The translations under genes were made by a program, and so were the position numbers. A stretch of 64,000 nt of DNA from Polaromonas sp. (GTDB lineage Bacteria; Pseudomonadota; Gammaproteobacteria; Burkholderiales; Burkholderiaceae_C), in contig NZ_JABBPC010000003.1 of assembly GCF_012927485.1 (NCBI RefSeq), positions 33,749 through 97,748 of the forward strand, given 5' to 3'. Positions within the stretch are counted from its first letter, which is position 1; every line of letters starts with the position of its first letter. Below, in pieces: positions 1-8,958 of this stretch. A model generated the notes under the pieces. The model did no database searches. It saw only the letters and a program-made list of their open reading frames with translations, and was not told the DNA's origin.

Positions 1-2451
1 GCGCCAGCGGTTCACCCGGCAAGCCGCTTGAAACAAGAGTACGTCGTCCATGCCCCGGTCAATGAACAAGGTATGTAACGTCGGCTCGTCAAACCCCGTA
101 AGTAGCTTGTCGACCACCACTATGAGCGCGTTGTTGACCTTCAAGCCTTGTTTGGCTCCTTCGCCCTTTCGGCGAAACTCGTCAATAACAGCGTCTTGGT
201 TCCGCCCACCATTGAGCGTGGCGCAATTGGGTTCGCCCTGCTTGTCGGTATAGAGCACCAGCACCGGGCAGGCCTTGATCGCCTCGGCATGCTCCGAAAA
301 GCGGGCGTCGACTGCCAGCTTGTTCAATTCGTCGCGCAATAGCTTTTGATAGGAAATAGCCGCCTTGATCGAGTAGGCAGCAAACATGGCCTTACCCTCG
401 CCCAATGTTCGCCCAGGGGGGCGCACTGCCATCATCGTTTTGGCTACAAACACCAAAGCGGCTTGTTGTGCGACGAGTTCCTGCCGTGTTGTTTTGTGGT
501 AAATCTCATCAGAGCTCGGCCCACGCAGCTCCTCGCCGTCCTTGAGCTTCTGCACGGTCTCGACCACTCTATATTGCAAGTGATCTTCAAAACGAATGAC
601 ATTTTGAATCGGGTTCAAAATTACTTTGTCACGAATGGCTTGCGTCATCGTGTACGCGAAATACGGTGCCCACCGAATGTCATCACCTGCCGCCGCTGGC
701 GAACGCCACTCTCCAAAGCGAGCAAGAATCTCGTCCCTCGGTGTCGCTGTCAGACCAATGATGAGATTGCGCTTAGCGCCTTCTGGGCGAATCGTCCCCC
801 ACTCGTCAAAAATCTCAATGGTTGCGTCATGTAAAAGCCCGTTCTGGGTCCTATGCACTTCGTCAATGACAAAGGCCACGCGCTTGTTGGTCAAAAGCTT
901 TGATAGTGCTGGTTCGGTCTCAGCCAGCTTCCTGATAGACGGGAACTTTTGAATGTTCACCACGACCACGCGCGCGCCGTTTTTCAGGCCGTCGCGCAGG
1001 TCCTTGAAGGTCTCCGCCTCAATGACAATGTTCTGAGTTGCCCGCAAGCGCGCAGCCTCCTCAGCCACGTTCTGGCGCAGCTCTGTGCGATCAGTCAACA
1101 AAATACATAAATCAAACAAGGGCGCTGCCGAGAGACTACGAACGTCTGCCATATCTGCCAATGCCTGCGCCAGCCAGACAATGACATTGGTCTTACCCAA
1201 GCCCGCTGCGCCTTGCAACAGGATGGAATGTGATTCCTGACCATTGCGATGCAACAGGGTTTTGCGAACAATTTCATCCGCTTTCCTTGCATCTAACGCG
1301 GGCAGCGACAAAGCCAACGCAGCGCGAATATCCGTCTCATTAATCTTGGACTGGCTTTCGTTTGCATACAGCTCACGCACCCGACTCATAGCTTGGTACA
1401 GCATGGCGCGCTGCGCAGGGCGCGGTCGCAAGATGTCTGTGCCTGTCGTCGTGCGGCTAGGTCGGTTTTGATTAAAGAAATGAATTTCTCGATCCACGCC
1501 GTCCGCTGGATCAAAAAATGACGCCAAGTGCTCCGACAAAGCAACCGAAGGCGACTTTTCACGCATCTCCGCCGTCCGCATAAAGGCGTCCGCAACTTTG
1601 GCAGGTAGCGTCTCCACTAACGCCCTGGTGTCATCCTTCTGAATGGCATCGTCAATGTCTTGCAATAGCCATTTGATATCAGGCAATACCATCATGGCAC
1701 CCATGTCGATACCAGTGATATGGGTCGCCTTTTCAAAGAGACAAATCGACTGGCGAATTTCCCAACGCACTCTTTCGCTCAAGTCGCGATGTTGAAAACC
1801 CGGCCACCTTCCACCCTCGGCTGCATAGCGTTCGCGCGCCTCATGCAGCGCCGCGATACCAGCCTCAACGCAATCGTGGGCAATTTTTTTGCGACCGTGC
1901 CCAGAAGCCGTTTGCCCGGTCTGTGCAGTCTTCAACTCCGAATATGCAAGATACAGTCCGTTGACAAAAAACACCAGATCGGGGCGACGGCGAATACGCT
2001 TCTTGCTATAGGTGAAGTACCGGTCAAACGTGGCTTCTGGTATTACTCGCAAATAGTTCTTTTTGAATAGCTCCGTCGCCTTGGAATCAGCGCCTGCTCG
2101 TGGTGCTTCATTCCACAATACAAAAGACTGCCCCGCAAAAGTCAGGCTTTCACGCAAAACGAAAGCAGCGTTTGCCTTTGCCTCAATCTTGGGCAGCAAT
2201 GTCTCTGTCAAAAAGGCCTGCAGAAAAGCCGCGTCGGATTCATAGCCTTTTGAAACCCTGGCGTATGCCGCAACGTTGAGCGGGCAACCCTGGCGCAAGA
2301 ACTGAAGCAAATCCCCAGGGACTATCCAACGCGAAGCGTCGATATCGGTAGGCTTGCCAAGTATCCAATCCAGCCCACCTGGCGGCGCCTCAGTCAGGTA
2401 TGGAATGAAGACGCCATTTTGAAAGTCACTTTCCTTGAATCCGTGGGCCAT
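1..2451 (-). CDS. hsdR: Type I restriction endonuclease subunit R (partial, runs off window start)
   Basis: Manual reverse-strand translation from ATG at 2451 (MAHGFKESDFQNGVFIPYLTEAPPGGLDW...) stays open to the window edge. Contains LLQGAAGLGKTNVIVWLAQ (Walker A) and FVIDEVHRTQNG (DEVH box). Not in the ORF track because it is truncated. Confidence 0.9.
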   Translation of the reverse strand, partial: MAHGFKESDFQNGVFIPYLTEAPPGGLDWILGKPTDIDASRWIVPGDLLQFLRQGCPLNVAAYARVSKGYESDAAFLQAFLTETLLPKIEAKANAAFVLRESLTFAGQSFVLWNEAPRAGADSKATELFKKNYLRVIPEATFDRYFTYSKKRIRRRPDLVFFVNGLYLAYSELKTAQTGQTASGHGRKKIAHDCVEAGIAALHEARERYAAEGGRWPGFQHRDLSERVRWEIRQSICLFEKATHITGIDMGAMMVLPDIKWLLQDIDDAIQKDDTRALVETLPAKVADAFMRTAEMREKSPSVALSEHLASFFDPADGVDREIHFFNQNRPSRTTTGTDILRPRPAQRAMLYQAMSRVRELYANESQSKINETDIRAALALSLPALDARKADEIVRKTLLHRNGQESHSILLQGAAGLGKTNVIVWLAQALADMADVRSLSAAPLFDLCILLTDRTELRQNVAEEAARLRATQNIVIEAETFKDLRDGLKNGARVVVVNIQKFPSIRKLAETEPALSKLLTNKRVAFVIDEVHRTQNGLLHDATIEIFDEWGTIRPEGAKRNLIIGLTATPRDEILARFGEWRSPAAAGDDIRWAPYFAYTMTQAIRDKVILNPIQNVIRFEDHLQYRVVETVQKLKDGEELRGPSSDEIYHKTTRQELVAQQAALVFVAKTMMAVRPPGRTLGEGKAMFAAYSIKAAISYQKLLRDELNKLAVDARFSEHAEAIKACPVLVLYTDKQGEPNCATLNGGRNQDAVIDEFRRKGEGAKQGLKVNNALIVVVDKLLTGFDEPTLHTLFIDRGMDDVLLFQAACRVNRWR

Positions 2452-2465
2452 GGGAATCTTTCTAG

Positions 2466-5228
2466 TTAAGCCATTGGGGCATTTGCTGGTGGCTCGACGC
2501 TTGAAAGATCAATCTTGCCGGTCACTGCTTCGTAAATTATTGACTTACGCTGCTCTTTGAGAAGCGCCGAGAACCGATTGATTAATTCGAGTTGTGCATC
2601 AATTTTCGATAACTCGCGATCAAGGAAAGCAGTAATCGCAATTTGCTCTTCCTTTGGTGGAACGGAAATAGGGTGGGCCAAAAATCGCTCCCGCTGAAGC
2701 TCAGTTTGTTTTGTTGAGCCTTTGGCGTAACGCGAGTTGATCAGCTCATAATTTACGCTCAGAAGATAATTCAAAAACGAAGCAGTCTGCTGGTGCTTAA
2801 GGCGAAGAATGGAAACGTGGCTATCCGCATACCCTTCGTGATCCACCAATACACACTTTCCAAGAACGCCTTCACCAGTGGAAGCAATGAGAATATCTCG
2901 TCTAAGGTAACGTCCCTTTTTCCCCGTCAACGGCTCGCATTCTTTCCGTTTTTCAGGTCTGAATGAATAGGTAGACAAGCATGCCTGATTGGCGATGAAG
3001 TGGCCTGTTTCATCGGCGTATTGCGGCTGCGCCCCACGCTGCATATCCAACGCATGATCCTTGATTCGCTCAATGGACCAATGGGACGGGCTAGCGCCAA
3101 TCCACTCAAACTCACTAATCGCAATAGGCCTTGCTGCAGCACCATGGACATCACTAAGATTTGCAGCGATTTCGGCTTCCAGCTGCACCATTTCTTCTTC
3201 AACTGCCGCTATTTCCTTGAGGATGTCCTTGATCATCCTTATCTCACTAACCTTTGGAAACAGCGGGTTAAAACCAATTTCACAACCGGTCTTGGTCCCC
3301 AACATGCACCATGGCTCGGGCACCCAACGAGCCAAAAAACTTGCAATCAATTGATTGTTGATAGTTTCGTCTTCTGAATACGCCACGATCTCGCTGTCTT
3401 TTTCCACAAGACGGTCTAGCACAATATCAACTTTGACTAGTTCCAGTCCCTTTGACTTGGCGATTTTTGCCTTGGCTGTCAACACGCCCAGTCCTTTTTC
3501 TAAAGAGTCAATGACAATAGCGCCGGTTTCGTTGTTTCGTCGATAGACCGGACCACCCTTCACATCGACAGCGGTTTGCTCGGCACTGCGCGCAGCTTCA
3601 TTGAACTGAGCGACTATTTCTTTGATTGTTATTTCGCCGAATGGAGCGAGGTCAAGTAGCCCATCACCCACCGAAAAGACATCACCGTCAAAGTGCACAG
3701 CGATCTTTTCACCTTCAATTTTTTTGGACTTGCCAATTGCCCGGCCCAATTCATCGTGCCGCCAAAGCTCCAGTTCAACCTTGTTGTAGAGCAGTGCATC
3801 AATCCGGAGTTTGCGGGTGATGGGCCCGTCGGCAAAGTTGCAGAAAGCTTCAACGATTCGCGCCCGATTAGTCTCGTCAATTGCACATGTCTTTTGATTC
3901 AATGATGGTTTAATCTTGGTAAAGCAGTTTTCGGCATTGATTAACAGTACGAAGCCCTTGCGGTTCGTCGGCTTCGCACGATTGAGAACCCATAAGTATG
4001 TATGAATGCCGGTATTGAAAAACTCGTTCCGCGGCAACTGGATAATCGCCTCGACGATATCCTGCTCTTGAATCAGAAAGCGCCGGGTTTCGGATTCACC
4101 CCCTCCAGCGTCACCAGAAAACAAAGTGGACCCAGAATGCACGATGGTAGCTACACCAGTTTCAGACAGGTGAAACGCTGCATGTTGCAGAAACAAAAGT
4201 TGTCCATCGGGCGTTGGCGGCATCCGGTTCTTATCAAAACGCCCAGAGGCATCCAATTCCAATGTCTTTTTGATGTCTTTCCAATCCACCCCGTATGGCG
4301 GATTGGCGACTATGGCATCGAACTTGTCGTGCAGAAACAGATCGTTGGTTAGGGTGTTCCCCCACTCGATTCGTGCATCTTCACGAAAGCGCGCCTCGAT
4401 CGCGGCAAGGGCATAGAGCGCGTCGTTTAACTCCTGCCCGCGTGTGCGCACGGACAATTCAGGGAAGGCTTCTCGCAAGGCATCTTCGGTCGCGAATAGA
4501 AAGTTTCCGCCACCGCTGGCCATGTCATACACATCTGCAATACCAGTGCCGCCACTCCCCTCTCGCCTAAGTTCGACAATGATCGCTGTTGCCAGATCAA
4601 TGACATCAGATGGTGTGTACTGCTCGCCAGCCGTTTCCGCAGAAATGTCCGCCCACTTCCGCTTGATGTGTTCCTCGATGGTTGTGATTTCTGAGTTATC
4701 AAAAGGCGTAAGGTCAATGGATGCCCATTTCTGCGCAAACGGGAAAAGCGGGCAATTGTCACGACTAAAAAGGTCGGATGCCTTACCCTGCATATCCAAG
4801 AACTTCGCGTGGCCCTGTGCATAGCCAATTCCCAACAGACGCTTGGTGTCAGGATCATATTGTTCGAGGTGCGTCAGCAGGCGAGTAAGGAAGTTACCCC
4901 CAGGCACTAGGCAGGTTTCGCGAAGGCCTTTGCCATGCAATAGCAAATCCCGGTTGTTTCCTTTGTTCGCAGCCTTTGCTGCGTACTCTAACCACTCCAT
5001 ATGCGACGGATCTTCTATCCTGAAATTCGATGCGACCTCAGTCCTGAATTCTTCGATGCGTGCTTGACGAAAACGCCGCAAGCGCGATTCAAGCATCATC
5101 AGCGCAAAGAACGGCATCATATAAGCGGGCCATTCACTGGCCTTTATGCCTGCACCGCGCAGAGTGTCAGCGGTCTCCCAGATTTTGTCCGCGCAAGAGA
5201 GCAATCCAGCTCCAATTTTCTTGGTCAT
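2466..5228 (-). CDS. Type I DNA methyltransferase fused to a specificity domain (HsdM-HsdS fusion, single TRD)
   Basis: 920 aa. N-terminal HsdM-like region with NPPYGVDW and SGGGNFLFATEDAL. C-terminal S-like region (WIGASPSHWSIERIKD... KEEQIAITAFLDRELSKIDAQLELINRFSALLKEQRKSIIYEAVTGKIDL). Confidence 0.9.
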   Translation of the reverse strand: MTKKIGAGLLSCADKIWETADTLRGAGIKASEWPAYMMPFFALMMLESRLRRFRQARIEEFRTEVASNFRIEDPSHMEWLEYAAKAANKGNNRDLLLHGKGLRETCLVPGGNFLTRLLTHLEQYDPDTKRLLGIGYAQGHAKFLDMQGKASDLFSRDNCPLFPFAQKWASIDLTPFDNSEITTIEEHIKRKWADISAETAGEQYTPSDVIDLATAIIVELRREGSGGTGIADVYDMASGGGNFLFATEDALREAFPELSVRTRGQELNDALYALAAIEARFREDARIEWGNTLTNDLFLHDKFDAIVANPPYGVDWKDIKKTLELDASGRFDKNRMPPTPDGQLLFLQHAAFHLSETGVATIVHSGSTLFSGDAGGGESETRRFLIQEQDIVEAIIQLPRNEFFNTGIHTYLWVLNRAKPTNRKGFVLLINAENCFTKIKPSLNQKTCAIDETNRARIVEAFCNFADGPITRKLRIDALLYNKVELELWRHDELGRAIGKSKKIEGEKIAVHFDGDVFSVGDGLLDLAPFGEITIKEIVAQFNEAARSAEQTAVDVKGGPVYRRNNETGAIVIDSLEKGLGVLTAKAKIAKSKGLELVKVDIVLDRLVEKDSEIVAYSEDETINNQLIASFLARWVPEPWCMLGTKTGCEIGFNPLFPKVSEIRMIKDILKEIAAVEEEMVQLEAEIAANLSDVHGAAARPIAISEFEWIGASPSHWSIERIKDHALDMQRGAQPQYADETGHFIANQACLSTYSFRPEKRKECEPLTGKKGRYLRRDILIASTGEGVLGKCVLVDHEGYADSHVSILRLKHQQTASFLNYLLSVNYELINSRYAKGSTKQTELQRERFLAHPISVPPKEEQIAITAFLDRELSKIDAQLELINRFSALLKEQRKSIIYEAVTGKIDLSSVEPPANAPMA

Positions 5229-5425
5229 TTAGCTTTTCTTTTTAAGTTGTTTGCGGGAAATCCCGGTTCCTGAATCGACACTCCGACCCGCCCGCAATAG
5301 TCCCGAATCATGATTTCAATCATGTTGGCAATGCTCCGGTGTTCCAGCTCAGCGGCCGCGCGCACGGCATCTTTCAGCCCCGGCTCAATACGAAAAGTCA
5401 ATGTGGTGGTTTTGGTGGTGGCCAT
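5225..5425 (-). CDS. Ribbon-helix-helix (CopG/Arc-like) protein
   Basis: Internal start MATTKTTTLTFRIEPGLKDAVRAAAELEHRSIANMIEIMIRDYCGR gives 66 aa. Overlaps the hsdM-S start by 4 nt. Confidence 0.75.
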   Translation of the reverse strand: MATTKTTTLTFRIEPGLKDAVRAAAELEHRSIANMIEIMIRDYCGRVGVSIQEPGFPANNLKRKAK

Positions 5426-5540
5426 GGTGTTACCCCATACAGCGTTTGTACTGTGGATATACTGCACTGTACAACAAAGCTCAGAGGCGTCCGATGGCGT
5501 GGGGTCCCACGCTGATTTCACCGTCCAGCAGGGAGACAAC

Positions 5541-6797
5541 ATGGCCCGTAATTACTCGACCAAAGACTTTTTTCGGCACATGCCCAACGTGCTGCTGGCC
5601 CGCTACTTTGCGGGGCGCGCGGTGTTTGGCGAGTTCGACTTTGCCGCCATGTCCGAGACCCGGCACGACGGGTTGTTTGCTGCCTGGCTGGCCTTGCCCG
5701 AAGCCCAACGCAACACGATGGATGCCGAGTTTCACGACATCTTTGAGATGAGTTGCGAGAAGGGCTGCCACGCTATTCTGGACGAAGCCAAATGGCACCT
5801 AGGCCAAGACGCAGACCCCAACGCTGCCAATGGCTTCGCTGAAATGCTGGCCGCGCTGACCAGCCACTACGCGCGCGCCATGGTCACGTATCTGGACCAC
5901 AACACGTTTTGGCGTGGTGCCCGGCACTTTTATCATGCAGACACCGTGTCGCACTGGCGCAAGCGCAAGAACCTGCCACACAACGCGGCATCAGTGGTCA
6001 CCTCCAGCATCCTGGCGCTGGCCAACCGCATCCGCACCCACTTTCACCAAACCGAGGGCCGGGGCAACAACTGCGTGGTGGAGCCTTTTCGCCGGGGCGA
6101 CCTCGATTACTTCTTTGCCTACCCGGAAGACTATTCACAACAAAGCCACGAGTGGGTCAACGGACAGTTTGACATTCGCCCGCACAACCCGGCGTTTGAG
6201 GTGATCTTTGTCTACTCGCAGTCTGAAGGCTCGCTGGACCTGAACTATCGGGGCTCCTACAAAGCCATAGAGCCGCTGCAAGCCATGTTTGCCGAAACCA
6301 TTCTGCAATTGCCCGAACTGCCGCCCGACCCCAAAGACTCGCGGGTGTATGACCTGGGGCCACTGCGGCAGCGTAATTTTGAATTCACCTACGACCTGGG
6401 CAGCGGCATTGAGAGCGTTGTCGTCAAAAAGCTGCGCCTGTCGTCACGCGCAACCCGAGGCGAACGTATCTCGCTGGAAGCCGACACCAGCCAAGACCCG
6501 CAGGCTGTGTACGCCTTGCTGGATCGCATCCAAACCGCCATGCCCATGGCCCAGTACAGCGTCACCCAAGTGGACCTGGCCGTGTCCATGATCGTCGAGG
6601 CCGACCGGCCACCCAAGACGGTCAACATCCACATCACCTACCCCAACTCCTGCTCGCTCAAGTACGACGAGCTGGGCTTGAAACTGCGCGACATGCTCAG
6701 TGCCTCGGGCATTGAACCGCGCGAACCGACCGAATTGGCTACACCTGCCGCCGCTACGGCCCATACCCCCACACCTGCACTTGCACTGGTGGAATGA
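5541..6797 (+). CDS. Conserved hypothetical protein of accessory elements (MARNYSTKDFFRHMPNVLLARYF...)
   Basis: Open frame with plausible ATG at 5541. Downstream gene overlaps by 4 nt. Confidence 0.7.
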   Translation: MARNYSTKDFFRHMPNVLLARYFAGRAVFGEFDFAAMSETRHDGLFAAWLALPEAQRNTMDAEFHDIFEMSCEKGCHAILDEAKWHLGQDADPNAANGFAEMLAALTSHYARAMVTYLDHNTFWRGARHFYHADTVSHWRKRKNLPHNAASVVTSSILALANRIRTHFHQTEGRGNNCVVEPFRRGDLDYFFAYPEDYSQQSHEWVNGQFDIRPHNPAFEVIFVYSQSEGSLDLNYRGSYKAIEPLQAMFAETILQLPELPPDPKDSRVYDLGPLRQRNFEFTYDLGSGIESVVVKKLRLSSRATRGERISLEADTSQDPQAVYALLDRIQTAMPMAQYSVTQVDLAVSMIVEADRPPKTVNIHITYPNSCSLKYDELGLKLRDMLSASGIEPREPTELATPAAATAHTPTPALALVE

Positions 6798-7582
6798 CAC
6801 CCCAAGCCGCCTTGATCGAGTTGCTGGCCCGCGTCGGCGTGCGCAACGGTGCGGCAGTCACGGTCAACACGGAGGAGTTGAACCAGTGGCCCACAGCGGC
6901 AGTATCCGCGTTGAAGTCACAAGGTCTGCTCCTGAAAGCGCGCCCTGTCAAAAGCGTTGTGTGCCCTGGCTGCGAACAGGAATGCAGCATGCCCGTACAC
7001 ACCCCGCCAAGCGCCAACGCACCCGCCGCATCCTTCGTGGTGTGTGACAAGCGCAGCGACACCAATCGCGTGCCGATCCCCGCTGCACGGTTGGCCCTAT
7101 GGCGCTGTGATGCCCAAGCGGTGTGCGAATTTGTTGCCGCCAATCTCGGCCTGCAACGAACCACTGTGCAGCCGTCCGAAGACCGTTTGCTGCCCATTGG
7201 CATGGCGCGAGGGAACAAGCGCACCCAGATGCTCTGCCTGCGCGTACAGGACGACTTGGCGCTGGTAGTTGGCACGGATGGCATGCCGCTGGCGGATGTC
7301 GTCGGCTTCGAGGATGCCAGCTTCACGCTGGATCAGGCAGTGATTCGCCAAATGGTGGACGCAGCCACCACCACCGACCCGCGCCACACACCCAGCACCG
7401 CCAAGCGCGAGGCGCGCAAGATAGACACGCAAGCCATGTACGCGAGTTGGCAAAAGGCATACCGCGCTCTGCTCAAGAAGAGTCCGGGTAAATCGGACGT
7501 TTGGTATTCGCAGCAGATCGCCAAGACTGCCGTTGCGCAAGGTCGCGACGCCAGCACCATCAAAAAGAACATGATTTCTTGA
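6794..7582 (+). CDS. Hypothetical protein, possible N-terminal winged helix plus CPGC...C cysteine motif
   Basis: ATGA overlap with upstream gene. VVCPGCEQECSMPVHT motif. Confidence 0.65.
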   Translation: MTPQAALIELLARVGVRNGAAVTVNTEELNQWPTAAVSALKSQGLLLKARPVKSVVCPGCEQECSMPVHTPPSANAPAASFVVCDKRSDTNRVPIPAARLALWRCDAQAVCEFVAANLGLQRTTVQPSEDRLLPIGMARGNKRTQMLCLRVQDDLALVVGTDGMPLADVVGFEDASFTLDQAVIRQMVDAATTTDPRHTPSTAKREARKIDTQAMYASWQKAYRALLKKSPGKSDVWYSQQIAKTAVAQGRDASTIKKNMIS

Positions 7583-7585
7583 AAT

Positions 7586-7615
7586 AGTTGGGCGGAAAGT
7601 TTTCGCCCAACTTTT
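7586..7615 (+). terminator. Intrinsic terminator after the two-gene module
   Basis: AGTTGGGCG ... CGCCCAACTTTT inverted repeat followed by T-run. Confidence 0.65.
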
Positions 7616-7781
7616 ACGCCTGATAACGCGCCCTTTCGCGCTGTTCTGTTCCAGGCCGCGCATCCCTCTTTCCCTCTGAAACGCCACTCACAGCACGCCG
7701 CCGCGTGGGCCTTTTATCGCCCAAAACGCCCAAACAAACTTGCGTCTGAGTTCATTCCATACCCGTCAAAGAGGACCCAAC

Positions 7782-8039
7782 ATGACGACCACCATCCTGC
7801 GTATCCCAGCCGCCAAAACCCAATCCGGCTACTCCCGCTCCACCATTTACCTGCGCATTGCGCAAGGTTTGTGGACCAAACCCGTCAGCCTGGGGCCGCG
7901 CGCCGTCGGCTGGCCCTCCAACGAAATTGAAGCGCTGAATGCTGCGCGCATTTCCGGCAAGACCGATACCCAAATCCGCGAATTGGTCGAGACGCTGCAC
8001 ACCAAGCGCAAAGACCTGATGGCAGCTTGGGGGCTGTAG
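7782..8039 (+). CDS. AlpA-like phage/satellite transcriptional regulator
   Basis: 85 aa MTTTILRIPAAKTQSGYSRSTIYLRIAQGLWTKPVSLGPRAVGWPSNEIEALN, typical AlpA pattern. Confidence 0.85.
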   Translation: MTTTILRIPAAKTQSGYSRSTIYLRIAQGLWTKPVSLGPRAVGWPSNEIEALNAARISGKTDTQIRELVETLHTKRKDLMAAWGL

Positions 8040-8041
8040 CC

Positions 8042-8140
8042 ATGAAAACCACTCTTCACGCCATCACCTATTGGTTGATCCAGTCCGCGCCTTATGCCGT
8101 TGCCATCCTTTTGGGTGTTGGGTTGAAAGGCTGCGTATGA
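8042..8140 (+). CDS. Small hydrophobic ORF (32 aa) between alpA and primase gene
   Basis: MKTTLHAITYWLIQSAPYAVAILLGVGLKGCV; ATGA overlap with next gene at 8137. Confidence 0.35.
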   Translation: MKTTLHAITYWLIQSAPYAVAILLGVGLKGCV

Positions 8141-8958
8141 ACGACCTGACCGACCAATTCAGGCTGGCCATTGCGGCGGCGGGACTGACACCGCCGACTG
8201 AAATCAATGACGACGGCGTCATCCACCGTTTCAGCACCAGCGGCAAACCCACCCACAAAAACGGCTGGTACATGCTGCACACCGACGGCATCGCCGCAGG
8301 GGCGTTTGGCGACTGGCGCGAGGGCTTTACGCAAAACTGGTGCAGCAAGGCGGACACGTCCATGACCGAAGTGGAACGGGTTGCCCACCGTGAGCGCGTC
8401 AAGGCCATGCAGCGCCAGCGTGAAGACGACCTGGCACAGCGCCAGCAATTGGCAGCGACGGACGCACTCAAGCGCTGGACGGCAGCAACACCTTGCGCCC
8501 AGCACGACTACCTGACCCGCAAAGGCATTCAGCCCCATGGCGCAAAGATCGAGGGTGACAAGCTGTTGATCCCGATGCGTGACACGGCGGGCACGGTCCA
8601 CAGCTTGCAAACAATAGCGCCAGACGGCACCAAGATGTTTATGTCGGGCGGCAGGGTCAAAGGCTGTTACTTCGGTATCGGCAAACCCAAGGGCGCCCTG
8701 ATCGTGTGCGAAGGCTTCGCCACCGGCGCAAGTATTCACGAATGCGCGGGCCATGCCGTCGCGGTCGCCTTCAATGCGGGCAATCTTGAGGCGGTCGCTG
8801 TGGCACTGCGCGGCAAGTACCCGGCTCTCAAAATCATCATTGCCGCTGACGACGATCACCAGACCCCCGGCAACCCCGGCATGGCCAAAGCCACTGCAGC
8901 GGCGCAAGCAACGGGTGCCACGCTGGCCGTGCCGGTGTTTAAGGCGACAACATCATGA
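8137..8958 (+). CDS. Toprim domain protein / satellite primase
   Basis: GALIVCEGFATGASIHECAGHAVAVAFNAGNL and IIIAADDDHQTPGNPG Toprim-like motifs. Confidence 0.8.
   Translation: MNDLTDQFRLAIAAAGLTPPTEINDDGVIHRFSTSGKPTHKNGWYMLHTDGIAAGAFGDWREGFTQNWCSKADTSMTEVERVAHRERVKAMQRQREDDLAQRQQLAATDALKRWTAATPCAQHDYLTRKGIQPHGAKIEGDKLLIPMRDTAGTVHSLQTIAPDGTKMFMSGGRVKGCYFGIGKPKGALIVCEGFATGASIHECAGHAVAVAFNAGNLEAVAVALRGKYPALKIIIAADDDHQTPGNPGMAKATAAAQATGATLAVPVFKATTS

Noticed and set aside
8092-8907. 271 aa ORF on - strand
   Set aside because: Antisense to the Toprim gene in the co-oriented + strand operon.
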